Positions 24,445 through 38,130 are shown, numbered from the stretch's first letter. The stretch is DNA of 64,000 bases from Synchiropus splendidus (GCF_027744825.2 NC_071343.1:12000366-12064365); one strand, 5' to 3'. Numbers and translations are program-made. Notes: generated by a model from the sequence alone, not told the origin.

Positions 24445-24482
24445 CAGCACGTTGGGTTGACGTTCCATCTCTCTCTTGTAGA
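24445..24482 (-). ncRNA. Candidate small exon, minus strand
   Basis: This is a 38-base segment. The acceptor is strong (CTGTTTTTTTATTTACAG before 24482) and so is the donor (GTGCTG followed by GTGAGTCAC at 24445/24444). One frame reads Y-K-R-E-M-E-R-Q-P-N-V-L with no stop, which could be coding, but a second frame is open as well. It lies between the exon group at 38 kb and the microRNA exon at 4 kb on the same strand. It fits either a host-transcript exon or an exon of an unidentified protein gene. Confidence 0.45.
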
Positions 24483-25554
24483 CTGTAAATAAAAAAACAG
24501 GTGTTAGAAGAGGTGGCAAAGCTGTCACTCACATTCATATCGAATTACCAGCCATTTATCCAAATTATCGCAAGGATTTCCAGCAAAAACGGACAGACTG
24601 GTGGAGTCTGTGGCAGGCTGCAATGAGGGGAGGCAGATTATTCAGAAGGGCCAGATTGCTCATTAGAATATCGCACATTTGTGTGTGGGCGAGCGTTTAG
24701 CAGTCCTGCTCCTCCTTGCTCTGTTCCAAAATCACTGTGGAACACCAAACGTGATCTGAACCCGCATTCTGTCCAACTAAGCAGTGAAGCCAAGATGGCA
24801 CTTCTGTCCAAGTTTCGAGTCCCGTAGATGGGAAATGTAATCTGTATTGTCTTCTTGAATGGAACAAGTCAGAGCAGTGAACTGTGTGTTGACATGTGGA
24901 CCCACACAATATTGATGTTCTCCTGATAACCTTGTTTGCGAAATGTCATTGAAGGTAGAACTCAATTCCAATCACGGCTCATCAGGTGACACATTTTAAC
25001 TCTTACCATTTACATTGAATTCTAATTTATCTATTTTGCAGATGTTCATGTGTCTGTCTGCTCTGTAAGTGAAATAACTCAAAACTTATGAACCATAAAT
25101 AAGTAGATAATAAATAATATGGTTTCTTCAAAAACATAAGACAAAATCAGTGGATGAGACTCACAAAATCGGACGTTACAAGCTGCTTAGCAGAGGTCTG
25201 CACTTTCTCAGAGATCTTCAATAAGTTATGAACTGTCCAATTGCAAAGTACAAGAACTGAAAGACCTTGTCCCAAATTCTAGTCTAGTACTTTTCTTTGG
25301 TCAAACATTTTAGTATTTTCTTTGAAGAACTTAAATATTTGGCAGGTGTAGTAGCAAGTGCTCAAGGCTCAGTGCAAGAGCATTGTTTTAATTCCATCTT
25401 GAGGCAACCCAGACATTTGTACTCAAATGCACAGATCACCCCCATATTGTCATATGTGCATTTTAAAATGCACTATTGCCCTACCAGTATTTGCAATAAA
25501 AGTTACCAAAAGTTGTCATAGTGCCACCTTTCTGGCACATTTCCTGGATCCATA
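24483..25554. other. Non-coding stretch
   Basis: No gene is supported. A minus-strand donor-like AAATG|GTAAGAG near 25006 has no clear acceptor. Confidence 0.35.
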
Positions 25555-25562
25555 CACTAATT

Positions 25563-25752
25563 CAGGGGTGGCCAACCAGTCACAGGCTAAGAGCCACATT
25601 GTTTTACTTTGTTGCTGAAAAGAGCCACATCCTACAAATATGTAAGGACAATGAATAACAGGTGAAACACATGCCATACGTTTAGTATAGGGAATGACAA
25701 AGTTTGGTGAAGAGCCGCATGTGGCTCGGGAGCCACGGGTTGGCCAGACCTG
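25563..25752. mobile_element. Non-autonomous hAT-type element with target duplication
   Basis: The left end reads CAGGGGTGGCCAACC. The right end is its near inverted copy, GGTTGGCCAGACCTG. Both sides are flanked by the identical 8-base CACTAATT (25555-25562 and 25753-25760), the duplication size typical of hAT transposons. The 190-base body has inverted 'GAGCCACAT' and 'ATGTGGCTC' blocks and no coding frame. It would have been moved by a hAT transposase encoded elsewhere. Confidence 0.9.
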
Positions 25753-25760
25753 CACTAATT

Positions 25761-28700
25761 CTTAACGCTACCAAACTGGAATCACCTGTCCTTCGGCCCA
25801 TTATCAACACTTCCAGGTCACTTTATTGAAATCCTTCATCCGGTGATTGGAATTTTGTCAGACAGAAAAATAAAGACTGGTGGTTACCAAAGCTGATTAA
25901 CAGACCTGATAAACAATGTTCAAGATAAACATCATTGATTATAAAATAAAACTCTAAACTGTCAAAAAAAAAAGATGTAACGCAAGAACGGCTGCAGCAC
26001 ACTGACGCGGTTCAGTATCAAAATAATCTGGACGATAAAATGGCATATGTGAGGAAGACCAACAATTGAAATTACTATGCAGCATATACAGCAATAAAGT
26101 TCGACATAAAATACCATGCAAAGACAAATGGTGCACAACAGGTAATGCGACAGTTACGATTACAGCTTGAGAAAAACTCACAACAAAAACCACAAATGAT
26201 GACACATGGATAGAACAAATTATTTACATCAAAATCCTAAAAAAAGGCAATTGGGGGACAACACCAATACAGGAAAGACGACATTATGCACAATGACAAA
26301 AAAAGCACAATTGTTCATCTTGAATGAGAAACACTGCCAGCCCACAGAGATGGGCATGGTGACACAGCAAATAAAATGCAATTCATGTCGGGTGCGTCGA
26401 ACACAAGGGGCCAAAACTTTGGTCACGGTCCAAGTTGCGGGCAAAACAAAATGTCTTTTTACTGTCCGGCAATTAACAGGAAATACAAGTGGAAAGACAA
26501 TGTTATGTACGTCACATCTCTCATAGACGTCAGAACAGAAAAGACGGAGATGATGCTCTTACTTCAGCACCGGACTGCATTTATATAACATAAACTACAG
26601 TCTTTATTGCATCATGACATCATCCTAGACAAGCTATCTCAGAGCTGTGAGGAGCTCTCAAATCATTTCAAAATTGAATATAACCAGAAAAAATCACTAA
26701 GTTGTAAGCATTTTCTCTAAAGCCAGTTTTAAAGTCCAAAATTGGGCTAATACCAGCGGTCAAGCTGACTTCTGACCGCACAACTGCTGTCATTCACGGC
26801 AGAAGATAAAAACACCATGGTCAGGAGGAGCTGACAATATCGCAGATTTCAAAAGACTCCATTGGCATGGGGCCTAAATGGCAGATGGAGGGTTTTAACT
26901 TTAACTGGAGGTATAAATTAAGCATTCAAAATAGTCCTCACAGTGCCTTTTCACACCAGCATGGTTCCTTGAAAGTTCTGGTTCCTGAATGCAATTCTGG
27001 AACAGGTTTGCGACCGGAACCTACTAAAATTGGTTCGAGTACGTGGACCGTGACATCATCAGCGGGTGTGTCATATTCTCTGTTCTGAGGAAGTACTGGA
27101 AATTAAATGAAATTCAATGAAAAACAAATATGCTTTGTTCGCTCTGGTGTGAGGCAGCTACATGATCTCGGACAAAAGTCACGTCTGCAAAATATATCGG
27201 CCTATACAGGTTGTCTTCTACATCTCCTCATCATTAAATGTCGTTGCATGCTTGGCTGGATGAAAACAAATAGTCCCAGTAAAGCAACCAATGTTTTCAG
27301 AATTTTACAGTGTTTTGACTACATAACACCGTTAAGAACTCTGGTCACTGCTCCAAAAACTGCTATAGAAAAGATCGAAAGTCAGTTTGTTGTGTAGGTT
27401 TATTTACATGTTGTTTAGGATTGATGTCACTTTAAAAAAAAAAGTTGGGGTCGAAGGAAAGTACTTCAGTAGTATCTACGCTTCTGTTTCCACATGTCTT
27501 GGTATAACCTTGATAGCTAGACAGTGAGACTCTAAGCAGTGAAATTTTGATGGTTTGAGGAGACACATAGTGCTCCAGTTGAACTATTCCGCTGGACCGT
27601 GGCATGTAGAGGAAAGGAACAAATACATATAGTGAAGCACAATGCCCACACTCAATGTTTGCTCGATTGGCCATTGGCTTGGCCCAGTGTCACAGGGTTA
27701 AAGCCAGACTTGGCTTAGTGTCATCTGGGACAATAGGAGCGGAGAAGTATCAATCAACCTCAGTCTGGTTGAGTCCTGCCCTCTCAGCCAAAACAGGTTG
27801 TTCAGGAGAGTTGACAACCACAATGGGGACACAGGTGTTTATTTTTGGCCTTGAATGACGCTTACGCCAAAAGTGACTGGACAGCAACAAGTTGATGACA
27901 TAAAACGATGCTGGTAACAACACAAATGGCGTCAGAATCACAACAAAGTGATGTCAACATGACAGGGGTTCTGAACAATGACACAAAAGAACTAATTTGG
28001 TTCGGTGACAGAGCGCTTAACTGAAACTACTAGTACAGCAAATCTATTTTCCCCATTTAAATGACTGAAAACACCATTAATCTATCGCAAAACATGTACC
28101 AATAAACAACAAATACAATAGAACATACTGCAATAAATTGGTATCATTTATTTGACTGCGTTTCTGACTCATATCCCTCCATCATGTCTCCTCGGTCCTA
28201 TGTATCCGACATGCTTTTACAGCTATGTTGTCACTCAGTTCCTCCTCTGTAATTCAATGCACATCATCCATTAATCTTCAAACTCACTTTCTTTGAGGTT
28301 TTGCAAACTACAAGCGTGGACAGAAGCCTAGCCTCAGCCTTGTCACATCAGCGATGACGTCACCACCCAAAAGCCCTCATGGTGCGTTTCGTTTGTTTGT
28401 CAATAAAGTTGTGTGATGGCACACAGACTTGCAGTGGGTTCTTCAGTACAGTAACAACAATAAGATAAATAAACATGTGGGCAAGACAGGCAGACCTGAT
28501 GCATCCACTGGGCGATTAAAGCGCATGCCAAACTCATGATCTGGGTGCCAAATCTGCCCTGCCAAGTAATTTTGAAAAATATCTACAGTTGTCTGAGAAT
28601 TAAATTCAAAACTAGTTCTAAGTTTAGCACAAACCAGACCACCTCCAGTCCAAGATGCTTTACTACAGGTTGTTTTGTCTGGATATTAATTTATTAAGTT

Positions 28701-31700
28701 AGACATCGGATCTTACTGGAAGTTACAATGTTATAAAAATGATTCTGTTAAATATTTGCAACAGACACTTGATAAGAATCAACAGTTATTAAATTCACTG
28801 GGTAATGGCTCACTCGAGCTCACGTTAAGTGTTGAGCAAGCAGCACACGCTCCTAGGCTGTGAGCAGCTCTTCGAATATTCTGAAGTTTTGCAGGACAAA
28901 TACATTTTTTGAATCAGTACCGTCCAGTACAGCATTAGCATTCAATTATTTTTTTGAAGCAAATATTGGAAGTAGTAACTTATACTACTTACATTGTTGA
29001 TGTCGCTTTTAGTATTTTTACTGTGATACCTAACAGTTTGAATACAAAATCATTTGCCTGAACTTGAGATGAAATGTCCTATTTAAATGTTATTTTCAAT
29101 GCATCACTCAGCCTGACCCCACACTTCTACTTTAAAAGCCAGCGTAAGTATAATCCTGAGCAGCAGCAGTAGCGGTTGTAGAGTTGCACTTGTGTTCCCA
29201 TCCACCGCTTCACTGACTCAATCATTTCTTAGAAAGCCCTAAAAAAAAAACTCAATGCATCCAAGTGCTTCATCCTCACTCTCTTTTTTTCCTCTTTCTT
29301 TTCTCTCTCTTTGCTCCCGTGGTCTCCCCCTGGGGGAACACATTCCAAAACACAAGAATTTCCTCCACACACACACTCACACACAAAGGTCCGGCCGGCA
29401 AGGACCACACACTGCTGCACTGCGTGTTCTCAACACTGCCTCACATCACAACACCTCACAGTTTCTTTGAGAAAACAGGAGAATCACTCAGAATGTTAAG
29501 AGATCGCACCTTGTTAACGTGTGATGCTGACAAGTTCCGGTCCGCATCTTCGTTCCTTGCGCCGCCGTCTATCCGAAAAACAAAAGAAGATGAGTGGTGT
29601 TGAAGAAAGAGTGTCTTCATGAACACTGATCACCGGTTTGACGGGGCTGATACCTGATCTCAGATCAGCCACCAGCTACTTCCTCCTCCACTGCCGGTTG
29701 GCAGAGAAGCTACCGCAGACAGAAAATCCCCGTAAACCCCACCTCACCCAGGGCCCCCCCCCCGTGCGGGCCCCAGGACGTTCCCCTTACAACAACCAAA
29801 ACCACGAAGGCTGTATGCAAATTGTTGACTTTATTTTAGTCATGAGGATTATTTGAAGAGATCTTCACACTATAGAAAACAACTACTGACTTCTGGACGC
29901 CTACAGCTCTCGTGTTTTTAAACCGTGTGATGCTGGAGAAATAGATTTGACACATGCTGAAATGGTTTGACAGGTCAGAATACTGTTTCAGGTTCAATTT
30001 CTGCCCCCCTCTCATAATTCTTCGTATTTTATTTAAATAAACATAATTTTTCCTGTTTCCTCTATGTCATATTTTATCAGCAACTTGCAGTATTTTTATC
30101 TCTTTTCATTATGAGTGTTCCTCTTACTTTTTAATAAAAATATTAAAATTAAAAACATATGCAGTTTACATTGCATGCGCTTTTTGGCTCATAAGTTATT
30201 ATATTACTTATTTTTAAGTGTCATTGAGACTGAGATTTTTTAAAAATTATTTGGCTTTTATCCTTAAAGAAACTACTGTAGACAAGGAGATCATGGCAAC
30301 TAAAATATTACAAAACTAAATAAAATGTGGAAAGTAGACAACTTTTTTCTTTTCAGAATCACAAAGAATTACTGTGAAAAAAAAAGTTGTACATATTTGG
30401 CCTCAAAAAGCAGAATATAAATTGTGTCTGATGAATAGACAAGAACCCAGATCCATCCTCTGAACGACCTTTCATCGACCTCTATTGGATAACTTCACTC
30501 ACTTATGTTGAGCAATGTTGATTTAGCTTCAGTGTATATGAGGCTTTATAATCATAAAGTCATTAAATAAAATATTTTAATACTAACGTCATTTCATCAC
30601 TTTCTTGAAGAGGAACTCGTAGAAGAACCCAAACTAGTTGTCAACATTTATAATGTCACCGTGAGGCGTGTCATTGGGAGGAAATCATATGTCAACAAGT
30701 GATGAATTCTCTTGGCTGTGAAATAATTCATTCAAACTTAGCAGGTTTAAAGCGAACAAGACTGAACATTAAAACTGCAAGAACAAACAAGCGTCATCAA
30801 TGTCAGTAATGGATTTTCTTTTAAATCCCACCTCTTTCGTTCCAAAACACCTCACTCAGACAGAAACCAACAGAACAGTTTGACTCAAATTATTTCTCCA
30901 ACAACCGATGGTGCTTGAGTTATTAAAAAAAAAAAAAAAAACGAGTCAAGGCTTTTTCTTTCTTCTCATCACACAGAAAACAGAACTACTCAATCATCAG
31001 ACTCAAACCAAAGCAGATTTAAAGCACTGCAATTTCTTTCTCTGTTAGTTAAACTCTTAAATTGACATAAACTTCACAAAGTACCATTTAGTCCACATTT
31101 GCCTTTTGCTCAAATGAAGTGCAAAACCAATTAGGGGTCATTAGTCTGTTCACTCTCTCGTGCACCATTTGAGCACTCTTACTGTCCATGCTCCTCTTAA
31201 TGACTACATCAGCTATTAACTCACAAATATCATTCAATAGATTCTGTTGCGCAAAAAAAAAAACCTTTCCATAATTTCACAATACATCAGTCTTCCAGTT
31301 CTAATATTTCCCCTTTGCCCTTTATCTCCCCTTAACTTAATAGAAGCTGTACTTTGTTTTCCGTCCAGTTCACACTTGCTTATTGTCATCACATTTTCCT
31401 GCTTCCTCTCCCAGCGTTTTCTTCATTATCTTGCACACACACACCAGCGACAATGCAACAATGAATCTATCTTTCTTGATGTTCAATATCATCGCAACTG
31501 TCCTTAAGTTTCAGTAAAACTGAAAAACTTCTTTGAGCTCATATTCAGCCGATTGTGCATCATAGCATTTTGCCTCGAAAGCAAGGCTGGAGACATTTTG
31601 CATCCATATATGAGTGTCTTCTCATACTGTAAAAATGAAATACCTTCTTACCCTTTTGAATTGAATGAATGCAACTTTTTCATGAGCTTTAAGATTTATG

Positions 31701-32486
31701 CTCCCTAAAATCCTTCTTTGTTAAATTCACATCCAAATCATTTGGTGTATTATACGCATCCTTTTGCTGCTCTATCTAATGGTGCAGACACCAACTGAAC
31801 ATCAAGCCGACTCATATTACATACACCCCCCCCACAGCTTTTAGCTTTTTCTCCACTTATTCCTACTGACAATGCATCTTTCTGCCTATGAACATCAACA
31901 GTCTTTCTCTCAGATCTCACCACCAGCATCAATTAACTACTGGGGATGTCATTAGTCTCCTGAATTTGAGTCTCTCTTGACTACAAATGTCTTAAAGGCT
32001 CTAAAATCAAACACTTCTTCAGGCTCAAAGTAGCTTTGAAAAATCCTTATTTTTCTACCGTCGCACAAATGAACTACCAATCTCTGTTAAACACACTGAT
32101 TTCATCTTGGAAATTAGACTACATTACTACTACTTTGGCTACAGCGGCTACAAATCCTAATTTCCACTCAAATCAGTGACAAAAATAAATAACCCAGCTC
32201 TTCCTCACCTGTTCTACCTCATCTCGCCAGCGATCTGGGAAATTAACAAATGTTTTCTCTGCTCAGACTCGCCTGCCATCGAGATATGAAGCTCCTGCAT
32301 GGACAACAAAACCAGGACAGGCTTCATTTTGTAAAATTCCCTGAATAAATTAGGATGCCCACTCACTCTCTGTTGCTACGGTTATGACTGTTCACCAGCC
32401 TGAGATGTGTCTTTCTTTGAGAATTTCCGATCAAAACTCTGCGAGTTTGTTCATCATCACAGCATCAGCAGCGGACTGTGGTCAGC
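25761..32486. other. Non-coding stretch
   Basis: No gene is supported. It holds a possible short element at 26945-27080 and poly-A runs at 30925-30941 and 31249-31262. The open frames carry no recognised motif. Confidence 0.4.
26945..27080. mobile_element. Possible degenerate short DNA element
   Basis: The stretch has GTGCCTTTTCACACCAGC followed by alternating GGTTCC and GGAACC blocks (GGTTCCTTG, CTGGTTCCTG, CTGGAACAGG, CCGGAACC). Such blocks are typical of a group of fish short DNA elements with internal inverted repeats. Ends and target duplication are not resolved. Confidence 0.3.
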
Positions 32487-32518
32487 GGACAGATGATTCA
32501 CCACTGAATCATCTGTCC
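32487..32518. repeat. Perfect short hairpin
   Basis: GGACAGATGATTCA is followed by CCAC and then by its exact reverse complement TGAATCATCTGTCC. The stem extends further with a bulge (GTCAGC on the left, GCTGAC-like TCTGACT on the right). It could form a hairpin in RNA or DNA. No known RNA family is recognised. Confidence 0.8.
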
Positions 32519-32873
32519 TCTCTGACTGGAAGTGGCTGTGTCTGCTAACATTCATTTAATTATTGCTCATTTTTATTGTTTCATCACTTCACATTTTCAT
32601 GATCTTAAAAAAATGCAGCGCAGAATGCATGGCTGATGAAGTTTAGGTTGGTAGACAACGCGAGTTGGCACAATAAACGTCTGATTTGGTGAAATAAACA
32701 TTATTTGATCAAGTTTTTCATGAAGTGCTCACAACAGTGCATATTTGATACATTGAGAATTTGTGAAAACATTATGACCATGATAACAAATGACAACAAA
32801 AATGGTGTCCTTCTCTGTGCCCTCCAAAATGGCTGTTGCAAGTACGGGGCAGTAAATTTAATTCCTTATACCA

Positions 32874-33030
32874 TGTGTCAAACTCAAGGCCCAGGGGCCC
32901 AATCCGGCCGACCAAGTCTTTAATGAGGCCTCTAAGAGCTTTAATAGCATGTACTGTAGATGGCTCAAAACTGACTAAGACACTAGTTTAAGGCACAACA
33001 ATGTTGATATACTTTCTTACAAAGGTTACG
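32874..33030 (+). mobile_element. hAT-type element, left end only
   Basis: The string GTGTCAAACTCAAGGCCCAG followed by GGGGCCCAATCCGGCC is the terminus of a widespread vertebrate hAT-type short element (usually CAGGGGTGTCAAACTC...). GAGGCCTCTAAGAGCTTTAA continues the known pattern. The matching right terminus is not visible, so the copy is truncated or badly decayed. The right border is approximate. Confidence 0.6.
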
Positions 33031-33304
33031 GTGTTCAATCTTTGCCTTGTGACAGGCTGCTTTTTAGTATTCAGAGATCTTAAATTGATCTGAAGATCTT
33101 ACCAATACATGTGATGAACATAGATATGACTGGAAACATGTTTGATTCAGTGGCCAAGGAGGATAGTCAACGCATTTGACGGGGCGCTTTAAGCTTAAGA
33201 TCGCCTCCGAGTGTCTGATTCTGTCTCAACTCTTATTTCCCAAAGTGTCAGATGAACAGGCTGACTGGTTAACATTTTGACCTTGACTGAACTTTGAACC
33301 CAAC

Positions 33305-33650
33305 ACATTCTCACTCCGAAGGCATCAATCGATCATTGATGATCGCCAAGTGACTTATGCGTCCAATGTTGATTCAGAAAGTGCGAGTGTTGGGAGTTAC
33401 ATGTTGACGCATAAGGCTTTTCACTTGAATCAATATGGATGGATATTCATTTGCATGGTTGGGGATAGGTTGAGGACAGGGGGGATCTTAGGTGACCATG
33501 AGCACATAACTTGTAAAAATGTACTAGGTATACAGTGAGTGACATCAATGTCAATTTTAAGACATGAGCGCCACCACTTCTTTACACTTACCATGTTCAC
33601 AAGTGCCGCCTATGGTGTCGTGAAATGCAGAAGGTAGGGAAACATTTGAT
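33305..33650 (+). mobile_element. Short element copy, 'AACMCATTCTCACTC' family
   Basis: It begins AACACATTCTCACTCCGAAG, then GATCGCCAAGTGACTTATGC. The same two blocks occur at 62623-62675 (CATTCTCACTC, then GATCTTCAAGTGACTTTTGC). The terminus resembles the inverted ends of the element at 50275-50678. The right end is not found, so the border is approximate. It has no coding capacity. Confidence 0.5.
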
Positions 33651-36248
33651 TCCGCTAGACAAACATGAACATTTACAAGTGAGACCCCCGCCTTACGTGA
33701 TGCCCGAATACCTCAGCTGCCCCCTTTTTTGTGCCTATGTGTTTAGCAGATTCATTTCCATCTGAGGAAAATGCTTGATACCTCATTTTGGCTGCATGTA
33801 TCACTTGTACTGAAAAACCATGACACAGCCCAGAAAAAGAAAAAAGCCTCTTCTACCTTCATGTCTGACTGCAGTCATCATCCTGGGCACCACATAGTTT
33901 TACACGGGTGGCGTCTCACGGCCTGCTTCCGTAGCCTACCAATGGCAAAGGTTTACTATTAGACTGAATGCTGTTTCTGTGGCTTATTTACTGCCACATA
34001 TCAAAAACTGGAAAATTTGTCCTGATAAATAAATTTTGCGATTTAAAATGTCTGTACTGTACACTGTATTCCGTCACTGAACAACAGTTGCATTTTCCTC
34101 TAACTAAATGGGCTTTCTACCGCGGCGGTCAGCCGCATCGCAAACTTGTGCTCGTGACGTTTGGCGGAGACACGGCACCCAAAAGTAAGATAAAACGGAC
34201 AGATTCAGTTGAAAAAAAATGATGACACAGGTTGTGACATGGTCATCGCAAATTTTATTTTTTGTGTCAGTGAAATGTCTTCAATAAAATGCCGTGTGAG
34301 AGTACAAAGAGAAAAACGACAGATGGCAGTGCTCTGGAACACACGCGGATGACCATAGAATACACACTGCCGATGCACGATTTCTACCTTGAATCATGAA
34401 TGTCGCAGACGTGTCCAAGGACATTGGCACATTCTCAAAATTGAAATGAATAGAATTTTAAAGGAAACCACAGGCAAAGATCTGAGCCCCGCACATCTTT
34501 GAATAAGTAATGTCTATTCAGTATTACACGTAAAACAGTTTGTAATGCGTCCATGCAAATATAAAAAAATATATATGTTATATATTTTATTAAGTAGACA
34601 AATACCTCAAAGACGCACAACACATGGCTATGGTAATGGAAGCGCACTCAGTGTCCATTGCTTTATTAAGGCGAATCTGTGGTCGCTAGGACTTCTGCTC
34701 GATCGAGCAAGAGGTTTAGAACACGCTGAACAAATCAAAGGTCCAGGTTGAGTCACCCAACCACTTCCAAATAGAACAGAATTTACCAGACTCTGTCATC
34801 CACCTGTGGGAGGCAAGCAGAGTGTCGCTTCTTTACAGATTCATCCTCCGACATTACGAGACAATTTCGGTGAATGATTTGCTGTTTTCAATCCTGCGTG
34901 TATTGATCCGAGCAGTATTGATCGCAGGTCAACACAGAGGCTCGTACGTCAGTGGAGGTTTTGACCTGTAACGTCCACTGAACTCCATATCCTCTTTCCA
35001 GGTTCAGCCCTCAGCAGAGACGACAAACACCTGACGAAACGCTGAGATACCAGCTTCGCTTTGAAGATATAGACCTACAAGGACGGGTTGCTTTATTCTC
35101 ATGCTTTTATACTCAGCGGGTGTGACGCAAACGCTGGAAAATGATGTGGAAAAAAGAAAAATTCAGTTTGTCTTCTCCCTAATCCTGTAGGCGAGTCGGC
35201 CAATTTCTTTATGAGGTTGTTTGACAACCAGCTTCTGGTTGATCTTTTACACACAGAGTAGACAAACAAGACGCTCTGTCGCGCCGGAGGATTCATGGCT
35301 GAGATATTGCTGCGGAAAAATTTAGCGCCATGATTGAGACGATCTTTTTCACCCCGCCATCTTTAGTGAGGACTTAACAGCCCCTTCATGTGGTTTACAA
35401 ACAAATACCGCAAGATTTCACTGTGAAACACAGTATGAAATCGGACACAAAATTGATGAGGTTAAAAACTATACAGGCAAGCACCGATCAGTAGAAGGTG
35501 GGTGTAAAAAATGTCTCAAATTGCGAATTGTCGAACACAATTTTCTCCATTACACAAGCATTGAAGAGATTAAAACAGAGCTAGAGTAGCTTCATATGTT
35601 GGCAAACACGACAGTACATCCAAATACCACGAAGTAAGAAATTACTAACAGCAATACTAAAAGATTGGACAAAAAACAACCTGCCAGTTTCAGTCATTTT
35701 TGTTGCCATTGATAATGATGCTTATAATAATAATAATAATATTAATAACAATAATAAAATAGATTAAAAAAACTATGAAATGAATGTAATGGCGGGAAAA
35801 ATCTGTTTTATTTGTGGATGTAATGTACTGAAGTCTAATTTAGACTGCTGTTACTACTGTTATTACATTTGGATGCTAATTATAAGCCTGATGCTGATGG
35901 ATATTAATTCATTTGTTTATTTTATTACTTGCATTTATTATTATTATTATTATTTGTATTTGTATTTATACTGAGATGAATGTTTTGAAAAATGCACAAA
36001 AATATTTAAAAATCCAATATAAATTTCAGATGAATAAGCAGATGTCTATTTCAGCGTTGTACTTTCTGAACAGACGTGTTTGCTGGCTTCATGTTTGAGA
36101 TCATGGAAATACATAAAGAAATTAAGATGATTGCACGTCTGCGTAGATGATAATAAACATTGTGAAACTTTTAATCAAATGAAGGTACAGTACTATCATA
36201 TACTGAAGATCACAAATGCCTAATTTTCTTTATTCATCGTGTTTTTTT

Positions 36249-36282
36249 ATTATTCCAACATTTGACCAAATGTTGGAATAAT
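36249..36282. repeat. Perfect palindrome, 16-base arms
   Basis: ATTATTCCAACATTTG, a 2-base spacer (AC), then the exact reverse complement CAAATGTTGGAATAAT. It could extrude as a cruciform or fold as a very tight hairpin. It has T-rich flanks. It lies about 130 bases from the (TA)n tract. Confidence 0.95.
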
Positions 36283-36406
36283 TATGTTTTTTTCCTAGCA
36301 TCTAGTTAAAATCAGTTTTTGTTTCCATCCTGATTTAATCCCACAAACACGCTGAAGTCTGTGGAGCAACGTCAGAAACTGCGTCTTTCCTTCGAGGGGC
36401 TATGGA

Positions 36407-36410
<4 letters not shown>

Positions 36411-36464
<54 letters not shown>
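36411..36464. repeat. (TA)n microsatellite
   Basis: About 54 bases of perfect TA units. The overlapping open frames on both strands are frames through this repeat. Confidence 0.97.
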
Positions 36465-36466
<2 letters not shown>

Positions 36467-37779
36467 AGTCTGCACATATAAGCACAGTTTTCGCGGTCCC
36501 CTCCCTGGGAATTCCCCGTCTGCTGCAGCTGTACATACGTGTGAGTGTCTGTGACGGGATGTATGTATACACGCATGGAGACACACACGTTTGGTTCTGC
36601 GGCCATGTCGGAGTGTGAGTGTGTTTCCTGCCTTATTCCCAGGGTTCTGCAGAGTTAAACCCTCTTAAATGTCCCCCTGGCTTTTGTCCTCACGTTTCAG
36701 CCAAATTTCCCCTCATTCATCCCACCATTCAGACTCTGTGTGTTCCAGTGCTCAGGAATGCGCTCGGTTTGACAGGCGTCTGAACCGTGTGTGTGTGTGT
36801 GTGTGTGAGTGTGTGTGTACATGTGTGTAAATGAGCATACAAGACAAAGAAAAAAAAAAGGACTCGATTTTTTCCTCCTCCATATCCAGTAGAGGAGTGG
36901 ACTTTAGTAAAACACAATCGCCTCACCTTTGTACACACGCGTTTCACCTTCCTATGCATGCGCACACTCAACACCTACACACACACTTTAAGTATGTGTG
37001 CGCACTCTAAGAGAGTTCTGCACCCACTCACCCTAACACCCACACAACCACCCACACACTCACGTGCACTGCCAAATAGCGCTCGCTCTTTACCCTCCAC
37101 CCCGTCCCCTCCCTACCCACATGCATGTTTACACACACACACACTCACAAACCTACACACGCACACGTTTCACACCAAGTTCTGGGCGCCTGATCTGGTT
37201 TCCTCTTTGCTTTGCAAGCGACCCGCAGTGATAAAATAAACACAAATATGTGATAATCTCATTCCAGACATTTCTCTCCTGCCGGTGGGAAGTTTCAACT
37301 GGTTTTGTGCAAGAGTTGATTTCAGATTGTGAGTGTGTGTGTGTGTGTCTGTGTGTGAGAGAGAGTGTGTGTGCAACCCTGGAGAGAAAAAAGAAGAAAG
37401 AAAATGAGAGCGAGAGGGAACAAAGAGATCTGGGGCGAAGTCTCACACATTCCTCAGCCTTGCCAATATCCTACCAGTACACTAAACCATCTTAGCTACA
37501 CACGTGATAAGAACAGTGCGGATCCAAACAAAAATCTTATCACTGTTCCATCTCATGCACGGACCTGAAATTAGGATTTCAAAACTTTGCAAATTCATTC
37601 GTGCACCATTTCAAACTAGAGGACAGACACAAAACTATCACAGCAAGAGCTGACAAAACGCAAAACACCAGAAAATTGCACTTGCACTTTCCCAAACAAA
37701 TTTCACTTTCGGATTGTTTGCAAGAACGGGAGAGCGAGAAGCAACTTAGTTGTGCAGAGCCTATGTAGATGGCACCTAC

Positions 37780-38043
37780 CTGATGAGCACATGGCAGCTC
37801 ACTTCCTCCGTCAACATGCTTTGTCTCTCCTCCTGTCTGCTGCATGCGTCTCCATCTGTCTGTCTTTCTGAGTCTCCCCTCTTCTCTTTCTGCCCTTCCT
37901 CTCTCTCTCGCTCTCTCTCTCTCTCCCTCTCTCTCTCTCTCTGTCCTCCCCTCTCTTTCGAACTGTTCCTCGATAGCATAAATGGCCCTCATAGAGCAGC
38001 TCGCTCCTCTTCTAAAACTTCGGGAGAACAAGTGAGAGTGATC
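37780..38043 (-). ncRNA. Candidate exon E5 near the 39-kb promoter
   Basis: This is a 264-base minus-strand segment. The acceptor is CTGCCTTCACAG before 38043. The donor is CATCAG followed by GTAGGTGCC at 37780/37779. It is exactly 88 codons long and open in phase 0 throughout, starting D-H-S-H-L-F-S-R-S-F-R-R-G and including a Glu/Arg-rich run made by the (TC)n tract at 37899-37943. The frame joins in phase with E4 and E3. Outside the repeat the peptide resembles nothing I know. It may be a coding exon of an unknown gene or an exon of the microRNA host RNA with a chance open frame. Confidence 0.4.
37899..37943. repeat. (TC)n microsatellite inside a candidate exon
   Basis: Interrupted TC units. 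On the minus strand they give (GA)n, which encodes the Arg-Glu run in candidate exon E5. Confidence 0.9.
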
Positions 38044-38130
38044 CTGTGAAGGCAGCCCCGATCCCTGGGTATCCCTCCTCCCCTGTTCCGTCCTGCCAAG
38101 TATCTGCGTTCATGTTGCAACATTTTCTAC

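Larger units (their letters stand above)
33651..37779. other. Non-coding stretch with (TA)n and (CA)n repeats
   Basis: No gene is supported. (TAA)n-type tracts lie at 35722-35758 and 35935-35954. Imperfect GT and CA tracts lie at 36787-36830, 37125-37145 and 37330-37375. A minus-strand acceptor-like tract (TTTTTTCTCTCCAG) lies near 37381, with no clear donor after it. Confidence 0.4.

Noticed and set aside
36335..36618. Overlapping open frames on both strands with Tyr-Ile repeats
   Set aside because: They are frames through a (TA)n tract.
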